Part shown: piece by piece, positions 23,986-34,900 of the stretch | Layout: each line of letters begins with the position of its first letter | Position numbering within the stretch: the first letter of the stretch is position 1 | Assembly: GCF_017591425.1 (NCBI RefSeq) | Contig: NW_024465442.1 | Coordinates: forward strand, 44,953-108,952 | Length of the DNA stretch: 64,000 bases | Reading direction: 5' to 3' | Source: Ochotona curzoniae | Lineage: Eukaryota; Chordata; Mammalia; Lagomorpha; Ochotonidae | Program-made: the position numbers and the translations under genes | The notes under the pieces: generated by a model | The model's input: the letters and a program-made list of their open reading frames with translations, nothing else | The model's database searches: none | Told to the model about the DNA's origin: nothing

Positions 23986-24165
23986 CAGCATGAGGTGGTC
24001 CTAGAGCCTGTGCCTGCACCAGAACAGGAGACTCCTCAGAGCTTCAGCCTGGCCCAGTCCCATCAGCTGGAACCATCTGGAGAGTACACCAGTTGCTGCA
24101 GTATCCCTTGCTCTTGCTCAGCCATTCAAATCCATCTGTCTTTTAAAACAAAACACTTCCATTTT
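23986..24165 (+). mobile_element. SINE fragment, sense
   Basis: 'cagcctggcccagtcccatc' and 'ccattcaaatccatctgtct' follow SINE order; 5' part missing. Confidence 0.5.
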
Positions 24166-24174
24166 TGCTATTAC

Positions 24175-24242
24175 TAGCCCTAACTCTAACCTTACCCTAT
24201 TCCTCGTGTTATCACTATCCCTAATCCTAACCCTGCCCTATC
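24175..24242 (-). repeat. Degenerate telomere-like repeats
   Basis: 'ccctaactctaaccttaccc' and 'ccctaatcctaaccctgccc' within about 65 bp. Mirror at 43,640-43,705. Confidence 0.7.
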
Positions 24243-25500
24243 TTCCCCACTACCTGCACTCGTTGCTCTTGCTAACTATACTCCCTGTCACGTCTCCTAG
24301 TGGCTCCCTGAAGAACCAGGACAGAGGGCAGGGTACCAGAGACAATGAGTGGTATCCAACCACTCCACCCCTTGGCCCTACTCCTGCCCTGGGCTCCTCT
24401 GGGCGGCCATGAACTGAGATGATCTTAGCTTCTGGGTATGCTCCCATGTGGCCCATACTTCATCCTTCCAGCTGGGCTGGCACCTGTGACACCTATAGCA
24501 GGCTTATAGACTACTGCTTGGGGCCTCCACGATGACACCAGCTCTGTGAATGGTGGAGTCAGTGGCTGCAACCTGGCTTTCATGTGGCACTTTCTACAAC
24601 AGGAGCTCTGTGCCATGCAGCTGCAGATCAGCAAATGGAGGGATTTGATGCCAACCTGGCACCACCACTGTCAGGAGACTCACAGGCTGGGCTGAGTCTT
24701 TCTGGGCCTGGACTGGGAGCATGGAATGGGGTTTGAGGCTGAAGCTTGCAGGGCTAAATCAGGGTACGAGAGGGGTGCGTGTCAGTAGCCCACCTTTCTG
24801 GGGAGTGTGTGCCTGTAAGGCCCAAGAGGCAGGCAGTCACCAACCATGTATGAGTGCTAATCCAGGGCCAGCTGCCTGTCTCAGGAGGTTCGCAGGCTGT
24901 GTGACTTGGACCTCATGGGTTGCTACCTCACCTCTTCGTGCCTCTGCTCAAAGGGACTGAGCTGGGATCCTGGGCTGTCTTTAGCAGTGACCACATGGCT
25001 GACTGGCCTCTCGTTCTGGTTCAGGTCATCATGAAGTTGAAGAGTTTTGCCATTCCCTCAAGGTCATCACTGAAAGGAGGCTCCTTGCTCTGTGGCAGGA
25101 GCAGAAGGAGCACCAGGCTGGGCTACTGGAAGGCTGCATTTGACATCAGCCACCTTGCAGAGGTGTTGGTCTCTGTGATTGCACACCCTGACTTACAGAG
25201 AGCTGACACTGGTGGAATTTCATCACGGCCCCAGAGCTGCTGCTATGACTGGAGGAGGCCATGGCTGTCACTTCAGACCTCAGTACCCTTGGAGGATGGC
25301 TGCCAACGTGCAGCCTTCGTGATCAAGATGCCCCAGCTGCCCCCGTGCATGTCCTGGTAAGTGCTCCTGTGAAACAAGAAGAGCTTCTTCCTGGACACCT
25401 GACCTGGTCCTGCCAGCCCAGGGCTGTGTTTTGAGCATCCCAGGCATGGGTCCTTGGGGAGCACAGGGCCCTACTTGCTGTGAGGGTGCCTGGGGTTGGG
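24243..25500. other. Unassigned GC-richer arm sequence, possible coding relic
   Basis: Between about 24,700 and 25,480 the + strand has fragments that read like protein in shifting frames (for example 'EEFCHSLKVITERRLLALWQ' near 25,038). I cannot name a family and stops interrupt it. The mirror at 42.4-43.2 kb is equally broken. Confidence 0.3.
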
Positions 25501-25720
25501 AGTGTTAGACTCAGCTCACAATCAAGCTTCCTGCTAATACACCTGAGAAGGATTTCCCAAGTGCCACTCTTCTGGGAGTCCCCTGGCTCCTGGTTTCAGC
25601 CTGGTCCCACACCACTGTGGCAGGCATTGAAGGGAGTGAACCAGTAGGTGCAAGATATGTTATCTTTCCCTTCTCCACTATTACTCCATTTAGTTATTCA
25701 AATAAGTTTATATAAAAAAT
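25501..25720 (+). mobile_element. Old SINE, sense, 3' part
   Basis: 'ccctggctcctggtttcagc', 'gaagggagtgaaccagtagg' and 'attcaaataagtttatataa' in SINE order. Mirror at 42,130-42,360. Confidence 0.65.
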
Positions 25721-26345
25721 AAATGATTATGTGTGATTATGGGATAGCTAATCAAAGCAAAGCCAGAGTAGGTGTACTCATTGCAGACCAAGTTGTCTTT
25801 AAGCCAAGCACACACAGGTTTTTTTTTTTTTGTTTTTTGAGATACAGCAAAATCTCCACTAAGGAAAATTTCACTCAGAATAATAAAAGAGTTCTCAGTG
25901 TGTGTGTGCTTCAACACTCAGCTTTAGCATTTATGAAAGAATATTGATCCAGGACCAGACAGACTGATTGCTACTGTGCGAGCTCCTTCAGTCAAGTCAC
26001 AAACTCTTTGAGCATTTGTTTCAAATTCTCAAATTTGTTTCAAATTCTCAAATCTCACAAATACTCAACTTCAAAGTCGGCATGGTTGCCAGGCTTATGC
26101 ATTGGGCTTCACCGCCTGATGTACTCCATAAGCCAAACGGAGAGACATTAGTTTTTGTGAAAGGAGCTTATTATCTTCATGCTCCATCACAAAGCAGGTG
26201 GGGTATTGCTGCCACTACCTCTCCCTCTGGTTTGGGGCGAAGGGAGTTACATAGATAGAGAAGTACAATCTGATGAAAATTGGGAGGGTGGGAGGGAGGC
26301 CTTCGATAACGTCATCGATGTGTCTATGTTCTTGCTGTGTACATG
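25721..26345. other. Unassigned arm sequence
   Basis: A T-run at 25,819 and a short tandem 'tttcaaattctcaaatttg' near 26,015. No gene. Confidence 0.4.
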
Positions 26346-26600
26346 TGGATTTTAAAACCCATTTCTTTTTGATTTGTGAGACACAGTGGCAGAACTCCAA
26401 TGCACTGGCTCACTCTCCAGATGCATGAACAGCTGGTGCTGAAGCCAGAAGCCTAGAACTCAATCCAGATCGCCCACATGGGTAGCGAGAACCCAGTTTC
26501 CTGAACCACCACCTGCTGCTTCCCAGGATCTGCGTCAGGAAGGAGGTGGACTTAGCAGCTGGCACCAGGACCTGAAGTGGATGTCAGAGTAAGTTGATAC
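26346..26600 (-). mobile_element. Old SINE, antisense
   Basis: 'ctggctcactctccagatgc', 'gctggtgctgaagccagaag' and 'cgcccacatgggtagcgaga' match the SINE complement. Confidence 0.6.
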
Positions 26601-27287
26601 AAGTAAGGTCTATACAAGTAAGGGTACTCGCAAGAGAGAGAATTTCCCACAGGGTTCGTACTCCAGGATGGATCGTGCTGAGCAGGATGTACACCACTGA
26701 CATCTGAACATCTGCCATGGAGCTGGGTCAAGGAGACCGCAGGAGGTGGGTCAGCAGAATCATTTCCTTGTCCTGACCTCCAATCTCAGCCTACTGCCTG
26801 AAGCAGCAGTTCTACCAGTTGCACTGAGAACCCATGTAACTTTGTTGTCACCAGGCTGTCTACAGAGGGCGGAAGGTCCACCTCTCAGGGAGAAGGATGA
26901 GCAGATTGAATAAGCACCAAACCCAAATGCAGACAGTGGGGAAGCCTCGGGTCCATTCCAGCAACTTCATGCTGCAGCACACTGCCCGTGACTCCTAAGG
27001 AGGAAAACATTGGTTACTTACGAAAACACCGTGTGACTTGGGAACCTGACAAAACCAACTACATACACTCAGGCATGTTGATCTGGCTTCTTTAACTCCA
27101 CTGAACATCAGCTCTCCACATTGAAAAAAAAAAGGAAAAATAGTTCTCATTTTGTAACATGATGCTGAGGATATAATGCCACCAATAAAGTGTCTGGAGA
27201 GGAATGTGACGCCTAATAGATGTTCAATGGATTTGATTTTGTGACTTTTTCTCAAGCCCATAGGATGTCCATGGTGCCATTTGCTGA
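26601..27287. other. Unassigned arm sequence
   Basis: Nothing recognised apart from a short direct repeat 'tacaagtaagg' near 26,597-26,627. Confidence 0.4.
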
Positions 27288-27606
27288 TTTTTTAAAAAGA
27301 TTTATTTATTTTTATTGGGAAATCAGGTATACAGAGAGGAGGAAAGGCAGAGAGGAAAATCTTCCATCTGCTGATACACTCCCCAAATGTCTGCAATGGC
27401 CGGAGATGAGCTGATCTGAAGCCAGCAGCCTCTTCTGGGTCTTCTACACAGATGCAGAGTTCCAAGGCCCTGAGCCATCCTGGACTGCTTTTGCAGATCA
27501 CACGCAGGGAGCTGGATGGGAAGTGGGGCCTCTGGGACAAGAGCTAGTGTCCATATGGGATCCCAGCACAGGTAACGTGAGGACTTTAACAGCTAGGCAA
27601 CCATTT
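27288..27606 (-). mobile_element. C-repeat SINE, antisense
   Basis: Tail 'aaagatttatttatttttat', 'gtatacagagaggagg', core 'agggagctggatgggaagtg', head near 27,590. The younger SINE at 27,617-27,944 sits at its head. Mirror at 40,252-40,575. Confidence 0.9.
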
Positions 27607-27616
27607 GGTATTTTAC

Positions 27617-27944
27617 TTTTTTTTTTTTTAAAGATTTATTTTATGTTTATTGGAAAGGCGGATATACAGAGAGGAGAGACAGAGAGGAACATCTTCCATC
27701 CAATGATTCACTCCTCAAGTGAGCGCAACGGGCGATACTATGCCGATCCAAAGCCAGGAGCCTCTTCTGGGTCTCCCGCATGGGTGCAGGATCCCAAAGC
27801 TTTGGGCCGTCCTCGACTGCTTTCCCAGGCCACAGGCAGGGAGCTGGAAGGGAAGTGGAGCTGCCGGGATTAGAACCGGCGCCCAAATGGGATCCTGGGC
27901 GTGCAAGGCGAGGACCTTAACCACTGCACCACCGCGCCGGGCCC
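27617..27944 (-). mobile_element. Young C-repeat SINE, antisense
   Basis: Complete from the T-run to 'ccgcgccgggccc' with clear promoter boxes. Flanked by 'ccatttggta-ttt' duplications, one of which has mutated in this arm. Confidence 0.93.
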
Positions 27945-28044
27945 ATTTGGTACTTTCAAAAGCAAAGATTTCATACCTGCTAAAAAAACAACCGATGGTA
28001 GTATCTAATCACTGTGCCATGGGGCCACATTATGTGTGCATGTG

Positions 28045-28478
28045 TGGTTAGCTTTGCTGAGCACCCAATAAAGAAAATATCAGGAGAATACAGACAGGTC
28101 TTTATTATACAAAGAGAAGTGCATTCCTAGGCTTTCCACCTTGTTCAGAGGAACAAACAGAAGAGGAGAGGACCACAAGTGTGAAAAGCAAACTGGGTAG
28201 TGGAGACAAAGGTTTTATGCCCCTTCTGACATGGGTGCTGACATTGGCCCTCCTTGGGCCCTGATAGGGCAGGGGATGTTGGCCCTTGCCCGTCATTGGC
28301 CCATATGTGGCCTTGGGTGCCTGGGGGCATGCCAGATCTCTGGCTGAGGTCACTGTGGTGTCCACCCACATCCTGTAAATGAGGTAACCATCATGTGTGT
28401 CTTTCAAATCTGAAAGAGAAAGGGAGCATCAAAAACAATGGGAAGGGGATTTGGGGAAGAGGGAAAGCAACACCCACA
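28045..28478 (-). mobile_element. Possible solitary LTR, antisense
   Basis: Mirror of 39,389-39,822; see that entry for the promoter-like and polyadenylation-like signals. Confidence 0.4.
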
Positions 28479-28506
28479 GCCTATGGACCGAAAAGAAATA
28501 AGAAAA

Positions 28507-28527
28507 TAATATATATATATATATATG
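28507..28527. repeat. TA microsatellite
   Basis: About ten 'at' units; the right arm near 39,350 has a shorter run. Confidence 0.85.
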
Positions 28528-28599
28528 AGTGGAATCTTTGGATTCCATCTTTGGAATCCACCTTTGGACTAACTTTTCAGATTCCTTGAATAATCAGAG

Positions 28600-28765
28600 C
28601 TGGACCAGGGGAAGTCAGGAACTCCATCCTGATTTCCCACAGGCAGAAAGTCCAAGGATCTGGCTCAGTCTTCATTGCCTCCTCACATATGTTAGCAGGG
28701 AGCTGGATCGGAAATGGAAGAGCCAAGAGTAGAACTGACACTGTGATGAGGTAGGCAGCTAGTTC
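28600..28765 (-). mobile_element. SINE fragment across the inner arm boundary
   Basis: 'cagagctggaccagggg' lies in both arms. Beyond about 28,620 only the left side continues with SINE-like 'gcagggagctggatcggaaa', so the inner end of the duplication lies within this element. Confidence 0.5.
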
Positions 28766-31398
28766 AGAGTCATGAGCTTGGAAGTCACTCCCCTACCACC
28801 TAGGTGTTCCCTCCTGTCTACCTGCGACTCTCACCTGTCACCTAAGAGGGGGTGGTATTGCATTGCTGTGTAACCACTCCCCTCACAAGCTCCCATAAAG
28901 GCTCATGACAGGTAGGGGCTCACTCTCTTGGTCATGTGTGTCCATTGCTCTGGCACTCTGACTCTTGGCCTCCCTAGTACCTCTGAGGACAGGCATCATT
29001 TGCGTATGGCCCCTGTGGGTTTGTCTGTGTTCCTCACCCTCTGTTTACTGCTTCTGTGGGACAATGAAGATAGCAATGATGTGCACACAGGATATTCGTT
29101 GCATGTCTCTTAGGGTAACTTACATTGTTGGGGAATCTGGGACAGAGGTCTTCAGCTTAATGGATGCACTTGAGGGTAATGACTATTTGTTCCTCTTGGG
29201 GTTACGATTCAATGGATTGTCATATGGGCTTGTGATTTGCAGTTTCTAGTAGCCCTGTTCCCACCAACTTGGTTAACAAAGGCACCTTAGTAAACCTTAG
29301 ACATGTCTGGTGTGATATTGTTTGCACTCAGCAACAGCACACTGATGCGGAATGCTGTTGGCAGACATGATGATTTTAATGGTTATGCCAAGCTGGTCTC
29401 CATAATGTCTTCTCTGATTCTATTGTATTATGTTTCTATTTATTTATTTATTAGCAATTATGGGAGAATCTTCTGAGTGCTTACTTTATTTTACAAACCA
29501 AGACTTAGATATTTTCTAGAAAACATTAATTTTACCTATGTGCTACATGTGGTAAATAAAGGGGGTTTCAGGCCAACCGATATATGAACATTTGATCACT
29601 CATGCAGAAACTTGAGGGAGAAAAATTGTATACTATTTGTTCTATTTGGTAGTCAGGGTGGAAAGGTCAGTGTTGATGACAATAAAAGAGGATGACTACT
29701 TTTGTGTCCCTACAAATGTCCCTGTTTAAGCCCTCACATCTTTCTCCTTCACTGCCACGTGAAGGCACAGAAGATGGCGATCTACAAGCCAGGAAAGGGC
29801 TAGATCAGCAATACTCCCTACTGTTACATTGTAACAAGTAAAAGGAAACCTCATTCCTTTGTGAATTTACCTAGCCCCAAGTATCTCCCAGAGAAATAGA
29901 ATGAGTTGAAATATGTGGATATAAAAATGTACTCCAGTTTGGGCCAATTGTAAAACTGAATTTAAAAATCCTTGGTGGTTTTCCAGATTCCATGTGAATT
30001 GATAATGACCTATTTTTAACAATTAAAAGTGATTTTAATAGGAGAGTCAGTATGGCTGACTGTCAGTTATGGCCTGAGCCTTGGAACTTTGCATCAGAAC
30101 AGCAAATTGCCTTGACTACTGTGGAATTCTTGATCATGCCTGATTTGTCTTCAAACCACAGCAGGCCCACAGGCTGCGTCATTTTCTCGAGTTAAGGATT
30201 AAAGGAAAAAGTAGTCCTTATCAATCATAAAGCAGTTCAAGGTTTTAGATGGTCATTCCAATCCGTGCTGCACAAGGTAATCTCTTCGTGTACGATTTGA
30301 GATCATCCAAATACACTGGCACTCCCAGAACGTGTTCTGACTTGCGTCCCCTAAAACATAGGAATTAATCCATGACTTCAGTGTTGGTTTCATACAAAGC
30401 TACTCGTGTTGTTCAGAATTAGTGTGGCCAAGACGAGGCAGTAGGCTTTATGTTCTCAGAAGACATGCTGCCTGTGCTCTGGGAAACATATGTTTCTGTA
30501 AGTCTCTGAAAATCCCTGCCCTGTTGGCAACAGTTTACTATTTTCTTCATTATATTTGTTTTTTCCTAGTGTAGTCACAGAGACCTCTTGGAATATGGTG
30601 GAAGCACAACCCAATTATAGAAAGAATGGACTGGTCTTTGTATACATCTTAATGTACCCAGTATTTTATGCTCTTTAGCACTATTTTTTTTTCATAAAAT
30701 TTGAGTGACAGGATGGGACTTACTTTGCCATACCCTTGTGTTACATATGTTTTCATACTAACATCAAACCAAGTTGTAATTATTTATTTTCAAGCTTCTG
30801 TATTATTTTGTTTTACATGTTTGTCTACACATTGCTTTGTTTCCAATTTTGAAAACTTCAGTGGTTGGCCAATGAAATCTATCATACTCACCTCAGTGTC
30901 TCATACACAATGCAACATAATGTCTTGGGCAGAATAAACTGGGTGAAACACAGGAAATATCAGTTTTGAAAGTATGAATTAGGTTAAGATATTGGGAAAT
31001 TGAAATTTGCTTTTTTTTTCTAAGTGAATCAGACACTTTTCTTAAAGGACATGTCTGGAAGGTGTATTATCCTTATTTTCTGTCTCTCTGTCTCACTTTG
31101 CACTTCCAATACGTAATTAAGTAATCATGAAAGAAGTAGAGTAGTAGCCAGGCACTTGATGGAGATCTAGGCTGCTGGGTCACACCTAAGATTACTGCAG
31201 TGTATGACATTGAGCTAGACAAAATGGAGGAAGTGGCTTAATCCAGGCCTTCTGCCAACATGGCAGCTCTCCAGGTCTTTGAGTCGTAACTGTTATTTCA
31301 GTTCATTTTGATGGAAGATTTCAAGGAGATGGAGTATGAATGCATGTGATTAGGAAACTCAACGTGATTTGAACACGTAATGCCTTTTCATCTTTCAG
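28766..31398. other. Unique spacer upstream of the RhoGAP exons
   Basis: AT-rich, no young repeats. A possible relic of a PH-type exon lies at about 29,110-29,300: one frame reads 'DALEGNDYLFLLGL', resembling the PH region of ARHGAP20 as I recall it, after which the frame is lost. The rest is unassigned. Confidence 0.4.
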
Positions 31399-31590
31399 AA
31401 GTTATCTTGCCCATGAACTTACTGATTGCAGTTATAAGGATGGCTGCACCTTGGCATACTAAGCACCTGTTAATGCAGTGCAACAAACCGTGGCTGTTCA
31501 ACTCCGGGTTTCAATACCAATTCCTGAAAGGCAGGGAGAAGAGCACATTCACTCCACCCAGGGCTTTGAGCTGCCTTTGTCTGTAGCTTT
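31399..31590 (+). pseudogene. Possible relic of the RA-like exon of the RhoGAP gene
   Basis: Preceded by a good acceptor ('ttttcatctttcag'). One frame reads 'HELTDCSYKDGCTLAY', then a TAA stop at 31,460, then 'PVNAVQQTVAVQ' and 'RQGEEHIHSTQGFELPLS'. The last part is similar to the 'SGKEEAPYPLIGHEYPYGI' region that precedes the GAP domain in ARHGAP20 as I recall it. The stop and the weak donor suggest a dead or skipped exon. The similarity is modest. Confidence 0.4.
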
Positions 31591-31636
31591 CTTCACATTC
31601 ACTGATTCATTGGTGTTTTTCCTTATCCATTTCCAG

Positions 31637-31902
31637 AAGCATGCAGTCATCTTGAAAATGTGGGAATGGGACTTCATGAGTTGAATACTACATCTAATCA
31701 TCTCACTGCTTCCTCACCTTCTCACCTGAAGCCTGCTCAAAAGAAACATTCCATTAAAAAGTGGTTATCTCAAGGTGTCTTTGGTAACAGGCACAACAAG
31801 GTGGCACCAGCACCTACTTTGCCCACATCCAAACAAGCACCACTGTTTGGGTCACCCCTACATGATGTGTATCACAATGGCAAGCTGCCAAAGTCAATTT
31901 CA
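31637..31902 (+). CDS. RhoGAP gene exon 1 of the visible set (linker)
   Basis: Acceptor 'ccttatccatttccag', donor 'TCA|gtaagt'. Starts in phase 2. Encodes a basic linker with 'QKKHSIKKWL' and the conserved entry to the domain, 'PLFGSPLHDVYHNGKLPKSI'. The true 5' border is the least certain of the five. Confidence 0.65.
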
Positions 31903-34900
31903 GTAAGTTTCAGTGTAGTCTTTTCTGAGCTACAAGTTTTGTCCATGTTTGTCTTTAAAAAAAAAAAAAAACTCACTGGTTAGTTCCCTCCTTTGGCTAA
32001 AAAACTTTCTTCAATGCAGAATAATCTAATTTATCTATTGCCCTGTGGTAAGGCAAAATGCATAGAAATGCAGAACACATGGAAACTGTGTCACTGATTT
32101 CAATGAAGACTCCCATACACCTTCACACACTAACTCTGAGTGTCTGAATAGCAGTGAGCCCACCTCATCTCACATTCCCCCGTTAGCTTTTGCACAACTG
32201 TGCTAATCTTGCATATTCTTTCATTTTCTATACTGGACCACTTTGTGTCAAAACTCAGCACCCCTCAGTTTGCTCTCACTTTTCTCTCAAGCATTTCAAA
32301 TAAAAATTCTGACCGGGCCTGGCGGCGTGGCCTAGCAGCTGAAGTCCTCACCTTGAATGCACTGGGATCCCATATTGGAGCCGGTTCTAATCCCAGCAGC
32401 TCCACTTCCCATCCAGCTCCCTGCTTGTGGCCTGGGAAAGCAGTTGAGGTCGGCCCAAGGCTTTGGGACTCTGCACCAATGTGGGAGACCCAGAAAATTT
32501 CCTGGATCCTGGCTTTGGATCGGCATAGCATCGACCATTGCACTCACTTGGGGAGTGAATCATCGGATGGAAGATCTTCCTCTCTGTCTCTCCTCCTCTT
32601 TGTATATCTGACTTTCCAATAAATAAATAAATCTTTAAAAAAATTCTTCTGATGGAATATCTGTCCTTCCGTTCTCACAGAACCTGTCAAGGGGAAGCTA
32701 TTTTTGTGGGCATTCAATACTGAAAAGTAGAATAATAGAATTCAGTTGTTGCATCTATGGAGTTTCCATGGTTTCTCCATTTTTACCACTTGACATGCAG
32801 AATTTTAGTCTCCATGTGTAAGAAATCATCATGTTAGGTCCTTTGTAAATATTATCATAGTCCTTGCCTCTATCACAGTGAGAAGATAAGATAATAAGAA
32901 AAGGCTTTGGAGAAGGAGTCAGGTTTCAGATTTGTTACAAAGAAGAACTGGCACTATAGAGGTGCAGGAATACGGTATACAGTCTTTTTGTGGGGGTAGA
33001 AGGAGGAAATTGTTTTAGCACAAAAAAAAAATTGGCTACACTGGGAGACCATCAGTGATATTCGGAATGAATGAGCAAAAGTAGTAACTGATGAGAGGTG
33101 ACTCCACGGAGGACGCAAAGCAGAGAAGTTGGATTTAAAAGCATAAAATCCCTGGAGAGGAACATGTTATAAAATGGAGCATCAAAGATATTTTATTGTG
33201 TGGATATGGAATGTAAATATGTATGATAAGGGAGACAAGATGTACTCAGAGATGCCAAAATGAACATTTCAAGCTTGGTTTTATTTTATTCCTTCCAGAT
33301 CTGTAACCCTGCATAGTCTACCTCTCTTGTTGCAATAGGGATGTACTTGTCCTATGCTCCAGTTAGCATGAAATGCTTCAAATTTATTCCATTTATTTTC
33401 CATACAGGATATGTTTTCCTATATTGATTCAAAGGGCCAAGTTACAGAGGGCATATTCACAACACATGTGAATGGCCAAGCCTATCGAGCCCTGAGAGAA
33501 AAACTGAACTCTAGAGAACACGTGGACTGGACAAGTGAGTCCCCCTGTGTGGTGGCAACTGTTTTAAAGGTAAGAAACAGTCTAGTGTCATCTGGGTACA
33601 GTTTTGAAATCATCATGCTGTGTCTTCTTCCTTGTGATGGCTGAAAAAGTTGAGTGGGCCAAAATACTGATTCTGTAAAACATGTTACAAATGACAGATA
33701 GCCACTCACTTGGAAATGATCAAGTTAGAGCACAAATATGCAGGTATATTTCTGTGAGAGGGAATAGTAGAAATGAGAAAGACCTGAATTAATCCATCTT
33801 GGTACTTGACAATAATGTACAAATAGAGGGTACACCGTCAGAACCTAAACCAGGTTTTGAGAGGGCATTAGGATGAGAAACTGAATTTTCTTGTCCCCAT
33901 TTCTATTTAGCCATAGGAAAATTAGCAACAGATTGATAATGACTTTAATTGAATATTATTGCTTTTCAATAATAATAGTAGTAATAATAATATGAACAAG
34001 TGGAATGTTCCCCCTTTGTGTTGTACACAGAGAATATGGGTCTAACTTCTCAGCCAGGTATTGTGTCTCTGAATAATTTGCATTTGGCTCTGGGTGGCAC
34101 CATGTTACATGACTAGTGCATCATTATGAACTTAAAATAGTTACATGATCAGAACTGTATTCATTGGTTTTGCTATGTAGGTGTCTAGATGCTGAGATCG
34201 AAAACTCTTGGCACATTCTTTTTGGGTTTTGTTTTCGCTTCACTGATTAACTTTGCTAAAGGATCTGGATTATGGGATCTTGGAAACAAGAAAGAAAAAC
34301 ACTGGTTGTAAGTCATGTGTGTGTGGTACAGATTAGTTAAAGGTGCCCCTGAGTGCCAAACCCTCAAAGGCAGTCAGAAGCCAACAATCCCTTCAGCCCA
34401 GGCATGGGGCCCCCTCCCAGGAATGCACAGCATTCATATACCTGAGATGGGCCATTGTACACTAATGACATTGTAAAGATAGCAGGGGACTGGAACTGTG
34501 CCTCTTCTCCTCACTGCTCTATTCTCGTTACTCCTAGTTCAGTAAGTGGTGCCTGGTGTTATCAGTGTGTGTCAGTCACACCTGGTATTAATGGTGTATG
34601 TCACTCATATACGTGGTGTTATCAGTGTATGTCACTCATACCTGGTATTGACAGTGTTTGTCACTCACACACCTGGTAATAATGGTGTACATCAGTCATA
34701 CCTCGTATGATCCACGTACATCAGTCATACAGATGGGTTAATTTTCCTTAACACTACTCAGAAAGCTTAATAGCCAGGATATACCAAAGCATAGTGATAA
34801 GAATTGTGATATATCTCAATTAGTATTAAATTTCTTCTTGTGGGTGTTGTATCTGTTGCAGCCAATGAGAATAATTAAATATATTATTTTGTTTTATAAC

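Larger units (their letters stand above)
17708..28620 (+). repeat. Left arm of a giant inverted duplication
   Basis: 17,708-21,434 is the reverse complement of 60,176-63,925, and 21,434-28,620 is the reverse complement of 39,272-46,444. By eye long runs are identical, with only occasional substitutions and small indels such as one ATG unit near 18,080 and a 20-bp duplication near 28,540. Every repeat in this arm has its mirror partner. The arm has lost the 13.7 kb found at 46,445-60,175 of the right arm. Confidence 0.93.

Noticed and set aside
27617..27944. SINE promoter boxes as a genuine tRNA gene
   Set aside because: The A- and B-box-like parts belong to a repeated SINE head; no cloverleaf with acceptor stem pairing could be drawn.
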